NCBI GenBank assembly: GCA_001800005.1
Contig: MGUL01000078.1
Location: forward strand, 966-6,394
Reading direction: 5' to 3'
From: Elusimicrobia bacterium RBG_16_66_12
Lineage (GTDB): Bacteria; Elusimicrobiota; Elusimicrobia; UBA1565; UBA9628
DNA: 5,429 nt
The translations under genes were made by a program, and so were the position numbers. Position 1 is the stretch's first letter, and each line of letters begins with the position of its first letter. Shown here in pieces: positions 1 through 5,348 of this stretch. Under the pieces are notes generated by a model that saw only the letters and a program-made list of their open reading frames with translations, was not told where the DNA came from and searched no databases.

Positions 1-712
1 CGGCCAGCAGCTCGAACAGGCCCTCCAGGTTGCTCAGCACGGCCAGCAGCATCACCGCCACCAGCCCGAAGATCAGCGCCCGCCCCACGTGTCCTTTGCC
101 CAGCACCAGGTTGTAGACCAGGGCGAAGACGTTGACGACGGCCAGGGCGACCAGCAGGACGCCGCCCAGGTTGAAGGCGATGCCCGGCTCGACGCCGGTG
201 ACCTTGGTGAGGGAGGCGACCATCAGGTGGCCGAAGTAGTAGTAGCTGAGGGTATGGCCGGAGAGCCAGGGGTCCTGGGGCGGGAAGGAATCGGCGCGCA
301 GGAGGGCGTTGAGGAAGGCGAAGTTCATGGGCTTCTCGCCGCTCGCGATGTCGGGGACGTAGGAGCGGAGGACGGCGGCGGTGGCGAAGGCGGCGGCGAA
401 GAGCACCTCGACGAAGAGGATGTATCGCCACTGGCGGCGGAGGTAGGCGTCGAGCTCGGCGCGGGTGCGCCAGGTGACGGCGGCTGATACGAGGGCTAGG
501 GCGAGCACGATGCCCAGGATGGAGAAGCGCTCGTTGGGGAGGAGGCCGGTGAGGCCGCCCACCCAGAAGACGTAGGCCACCAGGATCAGGCCCAGCGACT
601 TGCTGAAGACGTAGCCCCGGTCGGGGAGCCAGCGGAAGAGGGCGAGGGCGATGGGCGTGGCGGCGACGCCGACAAGCTGTACGGCGGCCCACCACAGGAG
701 CGACTCAGGCAT
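1..712 (-). CDS. DUF2298 (Chlor_Arch_YYY) polytopic membrane protein, N-terminal part, cut by window edge
   Basis: Reading right to left from ATG (710-712), the frame stays open for 237 codons to the left edge; the family is usually 700-900 residues, so about two thirds is missing. It is strongly hydrophobic, with membrane segments near residues 7-26, 38-56, 64-80, 97-115, 178-204 and 211-227. Family landmarks are LPDRGY (29-34), GEKPMNFAFLN (125-135), FPPQDPWLSGH (143-153) and the eponymous YYYFG (157-161). It aligns without gaps to residues 24-253 of the paralog at 1594-4050; over this protein's residues 95-173 I count 51 of 79 identical. Biochemical function is unknown; the acidic first large loop between membrane helices resembles GT-C glycosyltransferases, which is inference. 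It is the last visible gene of a minus-strand cluster after the methyltransferase (73-bp gap). No Shine-Dalgarno precedes the ATG. Third codon positions look more GC-saturated than in the paralog. Residue 130 is Asn where the paralog has Asp147. Confidence 0.9.
   Translation of the reverse strand, partial: MPESLLWWAAVQLVGVAATPIALALFRWLPDRGYVFSKSLGLILVAYVFWVGGLTGLLPNERFSILGIVLALALVSAAVTWRTRAELDAYLRRQWRYILFVEVLFAAAFATAAVLRSYVPDIASGEKPMNFAFLNALLRADSFPPQDPWLSGHTLSYYYFGHLMVASLTKVTGVEPGIAFNLGGVLLVALAVVNVFALVYNLVLGKGHVGRALIFGLVAVMLLAVLSNLEGLFELLA
251..276. repeat. 26-bp perfect repeat inside DUF2298 paralogs (second copy 3538-3563)
   Basis: An uninterrupted 26-bp identity with 3538-3563 encodes the same residues (DPWLSGHT region) in both paralogs, and near-identity continues past a single mismatch at 277/3564. 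It reflects paralogy plus strong constraint or conversion, and is not a separate mobile repeat. Confidence 0.85.
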
Positions 713-733
713 GGCTGGGGCCTAGGATAGCAC
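705..733. repeat. 29-bp start-site repeat, copy 1 (copy 2 at 4043-4071)
   Basis: These 29 bp, covering the first codons, ATG and extended -10 box of the left DUF2298 gene, match 4043-4071 at 26 of 29 positions in the same orientation. Similarity drops sharply upstream, and downstream a 17-codon difference interrupts it. This suggests either shared ancestry with selection on the start region, or gene conversion. Confidence 0.8.
724..732 (-). promoter_or_regulatory. Extended -10 promoter element (TGCTATCCT) of the second DUF2298 gene
   Basis: On the minus strand TGCTATCCT matches the extended -10 pattern TGnTAnnnT, 11 nt before the ATG at 712. Initiation 6-8 nt downstream would leave a leader of only about 4-6 nt, and the 11 nt between box and ATG (AGGCCCCAGCC) hold no Shine-Dalgarno. 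No convincing -35 hexamer is visible 16-18 nt upstream. Support comes from conservation: the same element in the same position precedes the paralog at 4050. The transcription start is predicted, not shown. Confidence 0.4.
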
Positions 734-742
734 GGAGTTGGT

Positions 743-769
743 TCAGCCGCCTATGCGATAGATGGTGAA
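743..769 (-). pseudogene. Possible vestigial 3' end of a third DUF2298 gene
   Basis: Between the methyltransferase stop and the left DUF2298 start, the minus strand reads FTIYRIGG followed by TGA (743-745), in a frame used by neither neighbour. The intact DUF2298 protein ends VTIYHLRR plus TGA. Over these 27 nt the two DNAs agree at 19 positions, including a shared ATCTATC core and the in-frame stop. Upstream the frame meets a TAG at 806-808 and resemblance ends. I infer a leftover tail of an earlier tandem copy whose body was deleted or replaced by the methyltransferase. The match is short, so chance is a real alternative. Confidence 0.3.
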
Positions 770-785
770 GGAAGAGTGCAGGAGA

Positions 786-1526
786 TCACCGGCCTGGCCT
801 GCGGGCTACCCAGACGGCGGAGGTACCGAGAGGAAGGTTCACGTGGGCCACCAGCCGGGCCTCGTACTCCACCATGCGGCTTACCAGTCGGTTCGCCGCC
901 GCAGGAATGAGAGCGTAGTCCATCTTGAGATTGTACCCCGTGGCCGAGAATTGCCCCGCATGTAGCAGCAGGAACACCACCGGAAAGAAGGGGAGGTTGA
1001 GGTAGCTTGCTTTGGCAACGCGAAACCCCGCGCCGGTAATCTTGGCCTTGATCTCCCCTAGTGTGTACCGCCGCCGATGGTGGAGCTGGATGTCGCGCCC
1101 GCTCCATAGGAACTGAAACGCAGGCACGGTGCCGATGAACGTACCGCCCCTGCGGCAGACCCGCAGGATTTCCCGCAACGCCCCGGCATCGTCGTCCAGG
1201 TGCTCCAGAACGTCGATGGCCACCACCAGATCGAAGCGCTCATCCCCGTAGGGGAGGGCTTGGGCATCCCCCAGGCAGACGGAATCGATACCCCGCTCCC
1301 GGCAGTACCTCACCGCCAGGGGAGCCACGTCCAGGCCGTAGGCAGCGCCCAGGTGTCCCAGTTCGGTCAGCATCGCCCCGGTGCCGCAGCCGATCTCCAG
1401 GATAGTGGGCTTGTGGCTTGGAGAGCCGTAGCGCCGCCAGAGGCTCCTAATCAGGGCTCGCCGCCCCACTCCCCACCACCAACTATCCTCTTCCTGGTGG
1501 TAGAGGTGGTAAATGTGATCGTCCAT
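786..1526 (-). CDS. Class I SAM-dependent methyltransferase (Methyltransf_11/23 type)
   Basis: A 246-aa Rossmann-fold methyltransferase. SAM-binding motif I is ILEIGCGTG (residues 42-50); Asp66 in YGLDVAP sits at the end of beta-2 where the ribose hydroxyls bind; GDAQALPY (86-93) is the adenine-side motif; FDLVVAIDVLEHL (98-110) is the beta-4 motif; GGTFIGTVPA (127-136) is beta-5. The N-terminal EEDSWWWGVGRR (12-23) and the later HHRRRYT (149-155) mark a subgroup that is often encoded beside polyprenol-phosphate glycosyltransferases in envelope-glycan loci. A hydrophobic stretch (about 178-190) may contact membrane or lipid substrate. The substrate cannot be read from sequence. The ATG at 1524-1526 is preceded on its strand by AAGGGA (1532-1537) at 5-nt spacing, a moderate ribosome site, and by a candidate promoter. 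It lies between two DUF2298 paralogs in the same direction (67- and 73-bp gaps), suggesting a shared role. Length is typical and no key residue is missing. Confidence 0.9.
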   Translation of the reverse strand: MDDHIYHLYHQEEDSWWWGVGRRALIRSLWRRYGSPSHKPTILEIGCGTGAMLTELGHLGAAYGLDVAPLAVRYCRERGIDSVCLGDAQALPYGDERFDLVVAIDVLEHLDDDAGALREILRVCRRGGTFIGTVPAFQFLWSGRDIQLHHRRRYTLGEIKAKITGAGFRVAKASYLNLPFFPVVFLLLHAGQFSATGYNLKMDYALIPAAANRLVSRMVEYEARLVAHVNLPLGTSAVWVARRPGR

Positions 1527-1552
1527 AGGTATCCCTTATGTCAGGTGCCCGC

Positions 1553-1582
1553 ATGTTAGGCAGTATCCGCCGTCGCTGTCAA
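1553..1582 (-). promoter_or_regulatory. Candidate sigma70 promoter for the methyltransferase
   Basis: In the 67-bp gap after the upstream DUF2298 gene, the minus strand carries a perfect TTGACA -35 box (1577-1582), an 18-nt spacer and TAACAT (1553-1558, four of six consensus bases). Predicted initiation near 1546 gives a leader of about 20 nt containing the AAGGGA ribosome site. The methyltransferase may therefore be transcribed independently as well as by read-through. The -10 box is weak. Confidence 0.4.
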
Positions 1583-1593
1583 TGAGGCGCCCC

Positions 1594-4050
1594 TCACCTC
1601 CGTAGGTGATAGATAGTGACCTCCTGGTTCTGGTAGTCGACCTTGCCCAGCTCGGCGAACTTGGCCATTCCGGCCTCGCCGTAGGCCTGCTTCTCGAAGG
1701 GGCCAACGTACACGTACTCCACATCGTATTTCGCGAGCATCGCCTTCGCCTCGTCCATCGATGTGCTCTTATAGATTTGCTCCACGTCGAGACACCGGAA
1801 GGACGGGCACCACGAGCCGTCCGTCTTGCGCTGCCCCCCTTGGGGTTCCCAGGAGCCCCGCCAACGGTACTCGTGTTCGGGCCAGCCCAAGATCGTGGGC
1901 AGGCCTGTGCGCGCCGACACGCGGCCAAAGATCGTATACGGCGCGCCTACGGCCTCCAGGATCACGGGCGTTCCGTCCACGTTCTCCCGCAGCCAGCGGA
2001 TGGCCTCGTACTCGGAGACGTTGGCGGCCCGAAAGGCCGCCAACCCGTCCAACTGCTGCCGAACAGTGAAGCCATAGGTGCGGTTCATGCTGGCGATGAC
2101 TGGGTAGACCAGCCCGGCGCCGATCAGTGCGATGGTGATTGCCACCCAGGCGAATCGGTGGGTAAATGCCAGTATCTCGCTCAGCTTCCAGCGGGAGAGG
2201 ATGTAGTGGAGACCGAAGGCGCCGCTGATGCTCATCAGGATCCAGGCCTGATAGCCGAGACGGAAGGTGGTGTTGGAGCGGAAGTTTATGGGGTCATCCA
2301 CCCAGAACAGATCAGCGCCCATGATGAGGAGGATGGCCAGCCCGCCCAGGATGAGGGCGAAGAGCGCGCTCTGCTGACCCTCGTCCTCCCGGGTCTCAGC
2401 GGTGAGGTACCGGCCACAGGCCAGGGCCGCCACTGTTAGCATCGCTGCCATGAAAGCCATCGTGAACCACCAGCCGGCGCGGGCTCGCGCCTCCTCGGCG
2501 AAGCCGCCTAGCCCCTCGTGGCCGCTGACCAGGAGCACCCAGAGCAGGAACGGGGCCAGGGCCGGGAGAAGGGCCCAGCCCAGCATCCTCCGATTCTCGC
2601 GCCAGGGCCCAAGGGCGGCCACCAAGAAGCTGCCGGTGGGCCACAGGATCGTGCCCCAGTAGTACAGAAAGTGGTTCGGCCGTGTGGCTACGGCTTCTAC
2701 CGGACCGGTGGCGTTGCCGGCTGCCTCCAGCGGTAGGATACTCCCACCCACAGGAGAGAAGTTGAGGTGGAAGGGCGAGTACAGAAGCCAGGCCAGTAGA
2801 GCCAGGGGCACCGCAAACGCCGCCGTCTGCTTGATGACCGCCAGGTTGAGCCGGCCCTCCATCAGGTAGTTGCGGACAGCTGCCATGCTCGCCACCAGCA
2901 CAAGGAAGGTGGGCAGGTCCCAGGTGTTGATGTAGCCCAGGGCGCCCACGAGCACCGCCGCGCCCAGGAGGTAGAAGGGCCGGCGCAGCCAGAACCATCC
3001 CCCGAGCACGGTCTTCCAGCGCAGGAAGTTCAGGGCGACGCCCGTACCCACCAGCACGAAGGGGATGGACAGCGTGTGCGAGTGCAGGTCGCCCATGATG
3101 AAGGTGAAGATGGGGGACTCCCGCCAGTCGTGGTCGGTGGAGACGCGAGTAGTCCGCCACCAGGTGGCAAACCACTCGGTGGGGTACCACTTGGTACAGT
3201 TGCCTGGGTACTTCTGGCAGTCCATAGGGCCGTCCAGGCCGTGGATGTCCAGCAGGCCGTAGAATGTCTGGTTGCCGATCCCGTGGCGGCGGAAGAGCTC
3301 GAAGACGCCCTCCATGTTGGCCAAGACCAGCAGTAGCCCGACCCCCACGAGGCCGAACAGGACGGCGATGTGAGGTCGGGCTCGCACTATGAGTAGGTTA
3401 TGCACCAGGCCGAACACGGCCACGGCCGCCAGGGCAGCGGCGAGCGCGATGCCCAGGTTGAAGGTGATGGCGGAGGAGAGGCCGGTAAGCTTCGTGAGGG
3501 CGGCCACCATGATGTGCCCGAAGATGTACATGGGGTTGGTATGGCCGGAGAGCCAGGGGTCCTCGGGCGGGAAGGAGTCGGAGCGGAGGATGCCGTTGAG
3601 GAAGGCGAAGTCCATCGGCTTTTCGTTCCACATGATCTCCGATACGGAAGCCCGCAGGGAGGTGGCCACGACGAGGGCGACGGCGAACAGAGCTTCGACG
3701 AGAAGGATGTACCCCCAGCGGCCTCGGATGAACGCCCGCAGGTCGTCGCGGCTACGGCGGGCTACGGCAAGGGAGGCCAGGCCGATGCCTAGCAGGATCA
3801 GGATGAGGGACACCCGGCTGTTGGGAACGATGCCTGCGGAGGCCCCGATCCAGAGCACATAGGTCATGAAGACGAGGCCCAGGGGCTTGGTGAAGGCGTA
3901 GCCGCGGTCGGGGAGGAAGCGGAAGAAGGCGAAGGTCAGAGGGAATGCGGCCAGCCCCACCAGCAACAGGGCTGCCCACCAGACGTACGTCTCTTTCTGG
4001 CTCAGGGACCAGAAGAGAGCGTCCCAGACCATGGGTATCCAGTCAGGCAT
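1594..4050 (-). CDS. Full-length DUF2298 (Chlor_Arch_YYY) polytopic membrane protein
   Basis: An 818-aa integral membrane protein of normal single-domain family length, with roughly 15 hydrophobic segments spread from residue 22 to 652 and a soluble C-terminal region (about 655-818). Family blocks in order: LPDRGY (46-51), NEKPMDFAFLN (142-152), FPPEDPWLSGH (160-170), ESPIFTFIMGDLHSHTLSIP (311-330), INTWDLPTF (374-382), YSPFHLNFSP (424-433), RSNTTFRLGYQAW (591-603), TGLPTILGWPEHEYRWRG (715-732) and YVYVGPFEKQAY (779-790). Function is unknown; a GT-C-like lipid-linked glycosyltransferase role is inference from topology and the acidic first loop (Glu143, Asp147, Asp164). The signature YYYxG is degenerate here: MYIFG at 174-178. 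Cysteines at 278/285 and 748/753 fall in loops and could form disulfides. The start at 4048-4050 is supported by a start-site element shared with the left paralog, though no Shine-Dalgarno is present. Relative to the paralog it has 17 extra N-terminal residues. It is first of the minus-strand cluster. Confidence 0.93.
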   Translation of the reverse strand: MPDWIPMVWDALFWSLSQKETYVWWAALLLVGLAAFPLTFAFFRFLPDRGYAFTKPLGLVFMTYVLWIGASAGIVPNSRVSLILILLGIGLASLAVARRSRDDLRAFIRGRWGYILLVEALFAVALVVATSLRASVSEIMWNEKPMDFAFLNGILRSDSFPPEDPWLSGHTNPMYIFGHIMVAALTKLTGLSSAITFNLGIALAAALAAVAVFGLVHNLLIVRARPHIAVLFGLVGVGLLLVLANMEGVFELFRRHGIGNQTFYGLLDIHGLDGPMDCQKYPGNCTKWYPTEWFATWWRTTRVSTDHDWRESPIFTFIMGDLHSHTLSIPFVLVGTGVALNFLRWKTVLGGWFWLRRPFYLLGAAVLVGALGYINTWDLPTFLVLVASMAAVRNYLMEGRLNLAVIKQTAAFAVPLALLAWLLYSPFHLNFSPVGGSILPLEAAGNATGPVEAVATRPNHFLYYWGTILWPTGSFLVAALGPWRENRRMLGWALLPALAPFLLWVLLVSGHEGLGGFAEEARARAGWWFTMAFMAAMLTVAALACGRYLTAETREDEGQQSALFALILGGLAILLIMGADLFWVDDPINFRSNTTFRLGYQAWILMSISGAFGLHYILSRWKLSEILAFTHRFAWVAITIALIGAGLVYPVIASMNRTYGFTVRQQLDGLAAFRAANVSEYEAIRWLRENVDGTPVILEAVGAPYTIFGRVSARTGLPTILGWPEHEYRWRGSWEPQGGQRKTDGSWCPSFRCLDVEQIYKSTSMDEAKAMLAKYDVEYVYVGPFEKQAYGEAGMAKFAELGKVDYQNQEVTIYHLRR

Positions 4051-4056
4051 GACTGG
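4039..4056 (-). promoter_or_regulatory. Perfect 7-bp inverted repeat spanning the start codon
   Basis: On the minus strand CCAGTCA, TGCC, TGACTGG forms a 7-bp stem with a 4-nt loop. The A of the ATG closes the stem and its TG lies in the loop. If transcription starts near 4055, the hairpin would be the very 5' end of the mRNA. The left paralog keeps the CATGCCTGA core but not the pairing, so the hairpin is not a conserved family trait. It could be a translation-control structure, an operator, or chance. Confidence 0.35.
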
Positions 4057-4061
4057 GGGCT

Positions 4062-4070
4062 AGGATACCA
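4062..4070 (-). promoter_or_regulatory. Extended -10 promoter element (TGGTATCCT) of the 818-aa DUF2298 gene
   Basis: The minus strand reads TGGTATCCT, an extended -10 pattern, 11 nt before the ATG at 4050, exactly as in the left paralog. No good -35 is visible (TACTGT at 17-nt spacing). The 11-nt stretch AGCCCCCAGTC lacks a Shine-Dalgarno, so the transcript would be leaderless or nearly so. Conservation of this element within a 29-bp repeat (4043-4071) is the main support. Confidence 0.45.
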
Positions 4071-4127
4071 CAAGGCGAGCCGCCACAGTACGCTGGCCGC
4101 CAGGCGGGGCGGTCTGCGGGAAGACTT

Positions 4128-4148
4128 CAGAGCAAAGCCGAGGCTCTG
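4128..4148. repeat. Small inverted repeat in the divergent intergenic region
   Basis: CAGAGC (4128-4133) and GCTCTG (4143-4148) form a perfect 6-bp inverted repeat with a 9-nt spacer. No T-run follows on either strand, so it is not a rho-independent terminator. A second palindrome, CTGGC-C-GCCAG, lies at 4093-4103, upstream of the minus-strand promoter. Either could be a protein-binding site; both are short enough to be chance. Confidence 0.2.
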
Positions 4149-4183
4149 TTCGGAGCGGACGTGGGCGATGTTTCACGGCTGTT

Positions 4184-4221
4184 GTGGTATCATTGTGGTG
4201 TGCCGACCATAACAAAGTGGT
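4184..4221 (+). repeat. Three phased GTGGT boxes upstream of the plus-strand promoter
   Basis: GTGGT occurs at 4184-4188, 4195-4199 and 4217-4221, with spacings of 11 and 22 bp, so the copies face the same side of the helix. The last two are followed by similar bases (GTGGTGTGCCGA and GTGGTGCCGA). They end 19 bp before the TTGACA box, a usual place for activator sites. An inverted copy (ACCAC, 4067-4071) overlaps the divergent DUF2298 promoter, and its 10-bp extension TTGTGGTATC recurs at 4182-4191. A shared regulator is possible but unproven. Confidence 0.3.
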
Positions 4222-4240
4222 GCCGAATGACTCTCAGCGC

Positions 4241-4270
4241 TTGACAGCCGCGATGGGGCAGCATTATGAT
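4241..4270 (+). promoter_or_regulatory. Near-consensus sigma70 promoter of the plus-strand operon
   Basis: TTGACA (4241-4246, perfect), an 18-nt spacer, then TATGAT (4265-4270, five of six). Predicted initiation is near 4277, giving a leader of about 39 nt that contains AGGAGG before the GTG at 4316. Promoter, ribosome site and start codon are all consistently placed, which also argues against in-frame starts upstream of 4277. Confidence 0.7.
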
Positions 4271-4302
4271 CAAATGGGTCGCAGGGCCAGGTTCAGCACG
4301 AT

Positions 4303-4308
4303 AGGAGG
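4303..4308 (+). promoter_or_regulatory. Shine-Dalgarno AGGAGG that fixes the GTG start at 4316
   Basis: A perfect AGGAGG sits 7 nt before GTG (4316-4318), the optimal spacing. In-frame alternatives at 4184 (GTG), 4253 and 4274 (ATG) lie at or upstream of the predicted transcription start and lack such a site. This is the clearest ribosome site in the window and contrasts with the SD-less DUF2298 genes. Confidence 0.75.
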
Positions 4309-4315
4309 AACTGAA

Positions 4316-5077
4316 GTGAACGCGCAGCGGTCAGGGCAGAAGAGGAGGTTCTCGGAGTTAAGGTATCCGTACTATGATTTGGCCGTCAGTATAGATGTTG
4401 CCCGAAGGTTGTTTGGTGAGCGGGGGGGGAGAGTGACCGAGGACGGCCTAGCTGAAATGCTCGGCACGGCCAAAGCGAAGTCAGCATTTCAGACGAAGAT
4501 CAACGCGGCCCAACTCTTTGGGCTCCTGAAGCGCGACGGTAATGCCTTGGCTGTGACCGACTTAGCATTGAGAATTGTCAAACCGCGGACGCCCGAGGAT
4601 GCGGCTGAGGCGACGGTTGAGGCGTTCCTTTCTGTACCGTTGTTCGACGCGGTGCAGAAGCGGTACGCGGGGAATCCCTTGCCTCCAGACGACGGGCTGA
4701 GGAACGCGCTTGAGCTCGACTTCGGAGTCATTCCCAAACGGGTTCCGGACGCCTTCGCGACACTGATGCGATCGGCGGAACGAGCTGGGGTTCTTTACAG
4801 GTCGGGAGGCAATAGCTACCTCTCGCGCGGCACGGGCGTCGGCGAGCCGTCGCGCCCGGACCAACCACCAGTCCAACCTGGAATGCAGCAGCTCGTGCTT
4901 CCCAAGGTCCCGGATGCAGGAGTTCCGCATCCTGCGTTGGGGGGACTGCTGCAAGTACTTCCCGACGGGGCCAAGCAGTGGACTGAGGCTGAGCGCAGCC
5001 GGTGGCTGGAAGCATTCCAGGCGACCATAAAGGTCCTGTACCCCACTGAGGAAGAGCAGCACGCAGCCGGCCAATGA
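4316..5077 (+). CDS. Winged-helix-like DUF5343-type protein of unknown function
   Basis: 253 aa from the GTG selected by AGGAGG. The N-terminal part (residues 17-100) opens with YPYYDLAVSIDVARRL and continues with VTEDGLAEML (40-49) and FQTKINAAQLFGLLKRDG (58-75), an arrangement like a winged helix-turn-helix in which the 58-75 helix would be the recognition helix. A second helical part (100-170) includes SVPLFDAVQKRY (106-117) and ends in a small turn, GVLYRSGGNSYLS. A proline-rich linker (177-204) leads to HPALGGLLQVLPDGAKQW and a helix around WLEAFQATIKVLY (230-242), a C-terminal arrangement I recall from DUF5343-like and similar uncharacterised proteins. There is no signal peptide or membrane segment, so it is probably cytoplasmic. 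DNA binding is inference. It is transcribed divergently from the DUF2298 gene and overlaps the next gene by 4 nt. A run of eight G at 4422-4429 lies in codons 36-38. Confidence 0.8.
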   Translation: MNAQRSGQKRRFSELRYPYYDLAVSIDVARRLFGERGGRVTEDGLAEMLGTAKAKSAFQTKINAAQLFGLLKRDGNALAVTDLALRIVKPRTPEDAAEATVEAFLSVPLFDAVQKRYAGNPLPPDDGLRNALELDFGVIPKRVPDAFATLMRSAERAGVLYRSGGNSYLSRGTGVGEPSRPDQPPVQPGMQQLVLPKVPDAGVPHPALGGLLQVLPDGAKQWTEAERSRWLEAFQATIKVLYPTEEEQHAAGQ

Positions 5078-5337
5078 AGCTTCAGCAGGCTGGAGGCGCG
5101 CCGAGACAGAATGGGGTCCCGAGGAGAGGGTCCCGCGCCTGGTCTCCTGCGCCGCTCGACCGGGATTTCGGTCGGCTGGAGGCAACAGTCGAAGGCCTCA
5201 GAAGAGATGTGGACAACATAAAGGAAGAGTCGTTGCGCAGACAGAGCGAGGATCGTTCTGATAGGCGCACCTGGCTACTGGCTCTGCTGCCGACCGCCGC
5301 GTTCGTCGGCGACGTGTTAGCCCGCGTGTTCTTCTGA
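5074..5337 (+). CDS. Small coiled-coil protein with C-terminal membrane anchor
   Basis: 87 aa. The ATG overlaps the previous stop as ATGA (5074-5077), a classic sign of translational coupling. Residues 1-30 are basic and probably disordered. Residues 31-62 form an amphipathic helix with heptad-spaced Phe32, Leu35, Val39, Leu42, Val46 and Ile49, so a coiled coil is likely. Residues 66-87, beginning TWLLALLPTAAFVGDVLA, form one hydrophobic helix at the very C-terminus, giving a tail-anchored layout with the basic end in the cytoplasm. The order resembles XhlA-type small phage or haemolysin-associated proteins, but with no phage genes nearby I would not name it so. The coupled upstream protein is a plausible partner, perhaps brought to the membrane by this anchor. 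It ends 11 bp from the convergent lepA stop. Function unknown. Confidence 0.65.
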   Translation: MKLQQAGGAPRQNGVPRRGSRAWSPAPLDRDFGRLEATVEGLRRDVDNIKEESLRRQSEDRSDRRTWLLALLPTAAFVGDVLARVFF

Positions 5338-5348
5338 CGCCATAGCGC

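Noticed and set aside
89..487. Plus-strand open frame of 132 codons rich in G, E and V
   Set aside because: It is the antisense shadow of the left DUF2298 gene. A similar frame at 3400-3792 is the shadow of the paralog, and their resemblance (GMAGEPGVLGREG) comes from the shared minus-strand coding sequence.
751..761. Hyphenated palindrome CTAT-GCG-ATAG
   Set aside because: Very short stem of A/T-rich pairs, no T-run, and better explained as part of the possible DUF2298 3' remnant.
1606..2439. 277-codon plus-strand open frame
   Set aside because: It lies entirely antisense to the well-supported 818-aa DUF2298 gene, has low-complexity composition and no recognisable domain or ribosome site.
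2396..3190. 264-codon minus-strand open frame in another phase
   Set aside because: Out-of-frame shadow of the DUF2298 gene, with Pro/Arg/Gly/His-rich composition typical of high-GC alternative frames.
4185..4193. Plus-strand extended -10-like TGGTATCAT
   Set aside because: It matches the pattern but has no -35, and is followed by a much better promoter at 4241-4270; it is more likely part of the GTGGT repeat cluster, though a weak second start is not excluded.
4184..4315. 44-residue N-terminal extension of the winged-helix-like protein from GTG at 4184
   Set aside because: It spans the -35 and -10 boxes of the predicted promoter and has no ribosome site; the AGGAGG at 4303 selects GTG 4316.
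4562..5185. 207-codon minus-strand open frame
   Set aside because: Antisense to the DUF5343-like gene, which has a consensus promoter and SD; no family motif is visible in the antisense product.
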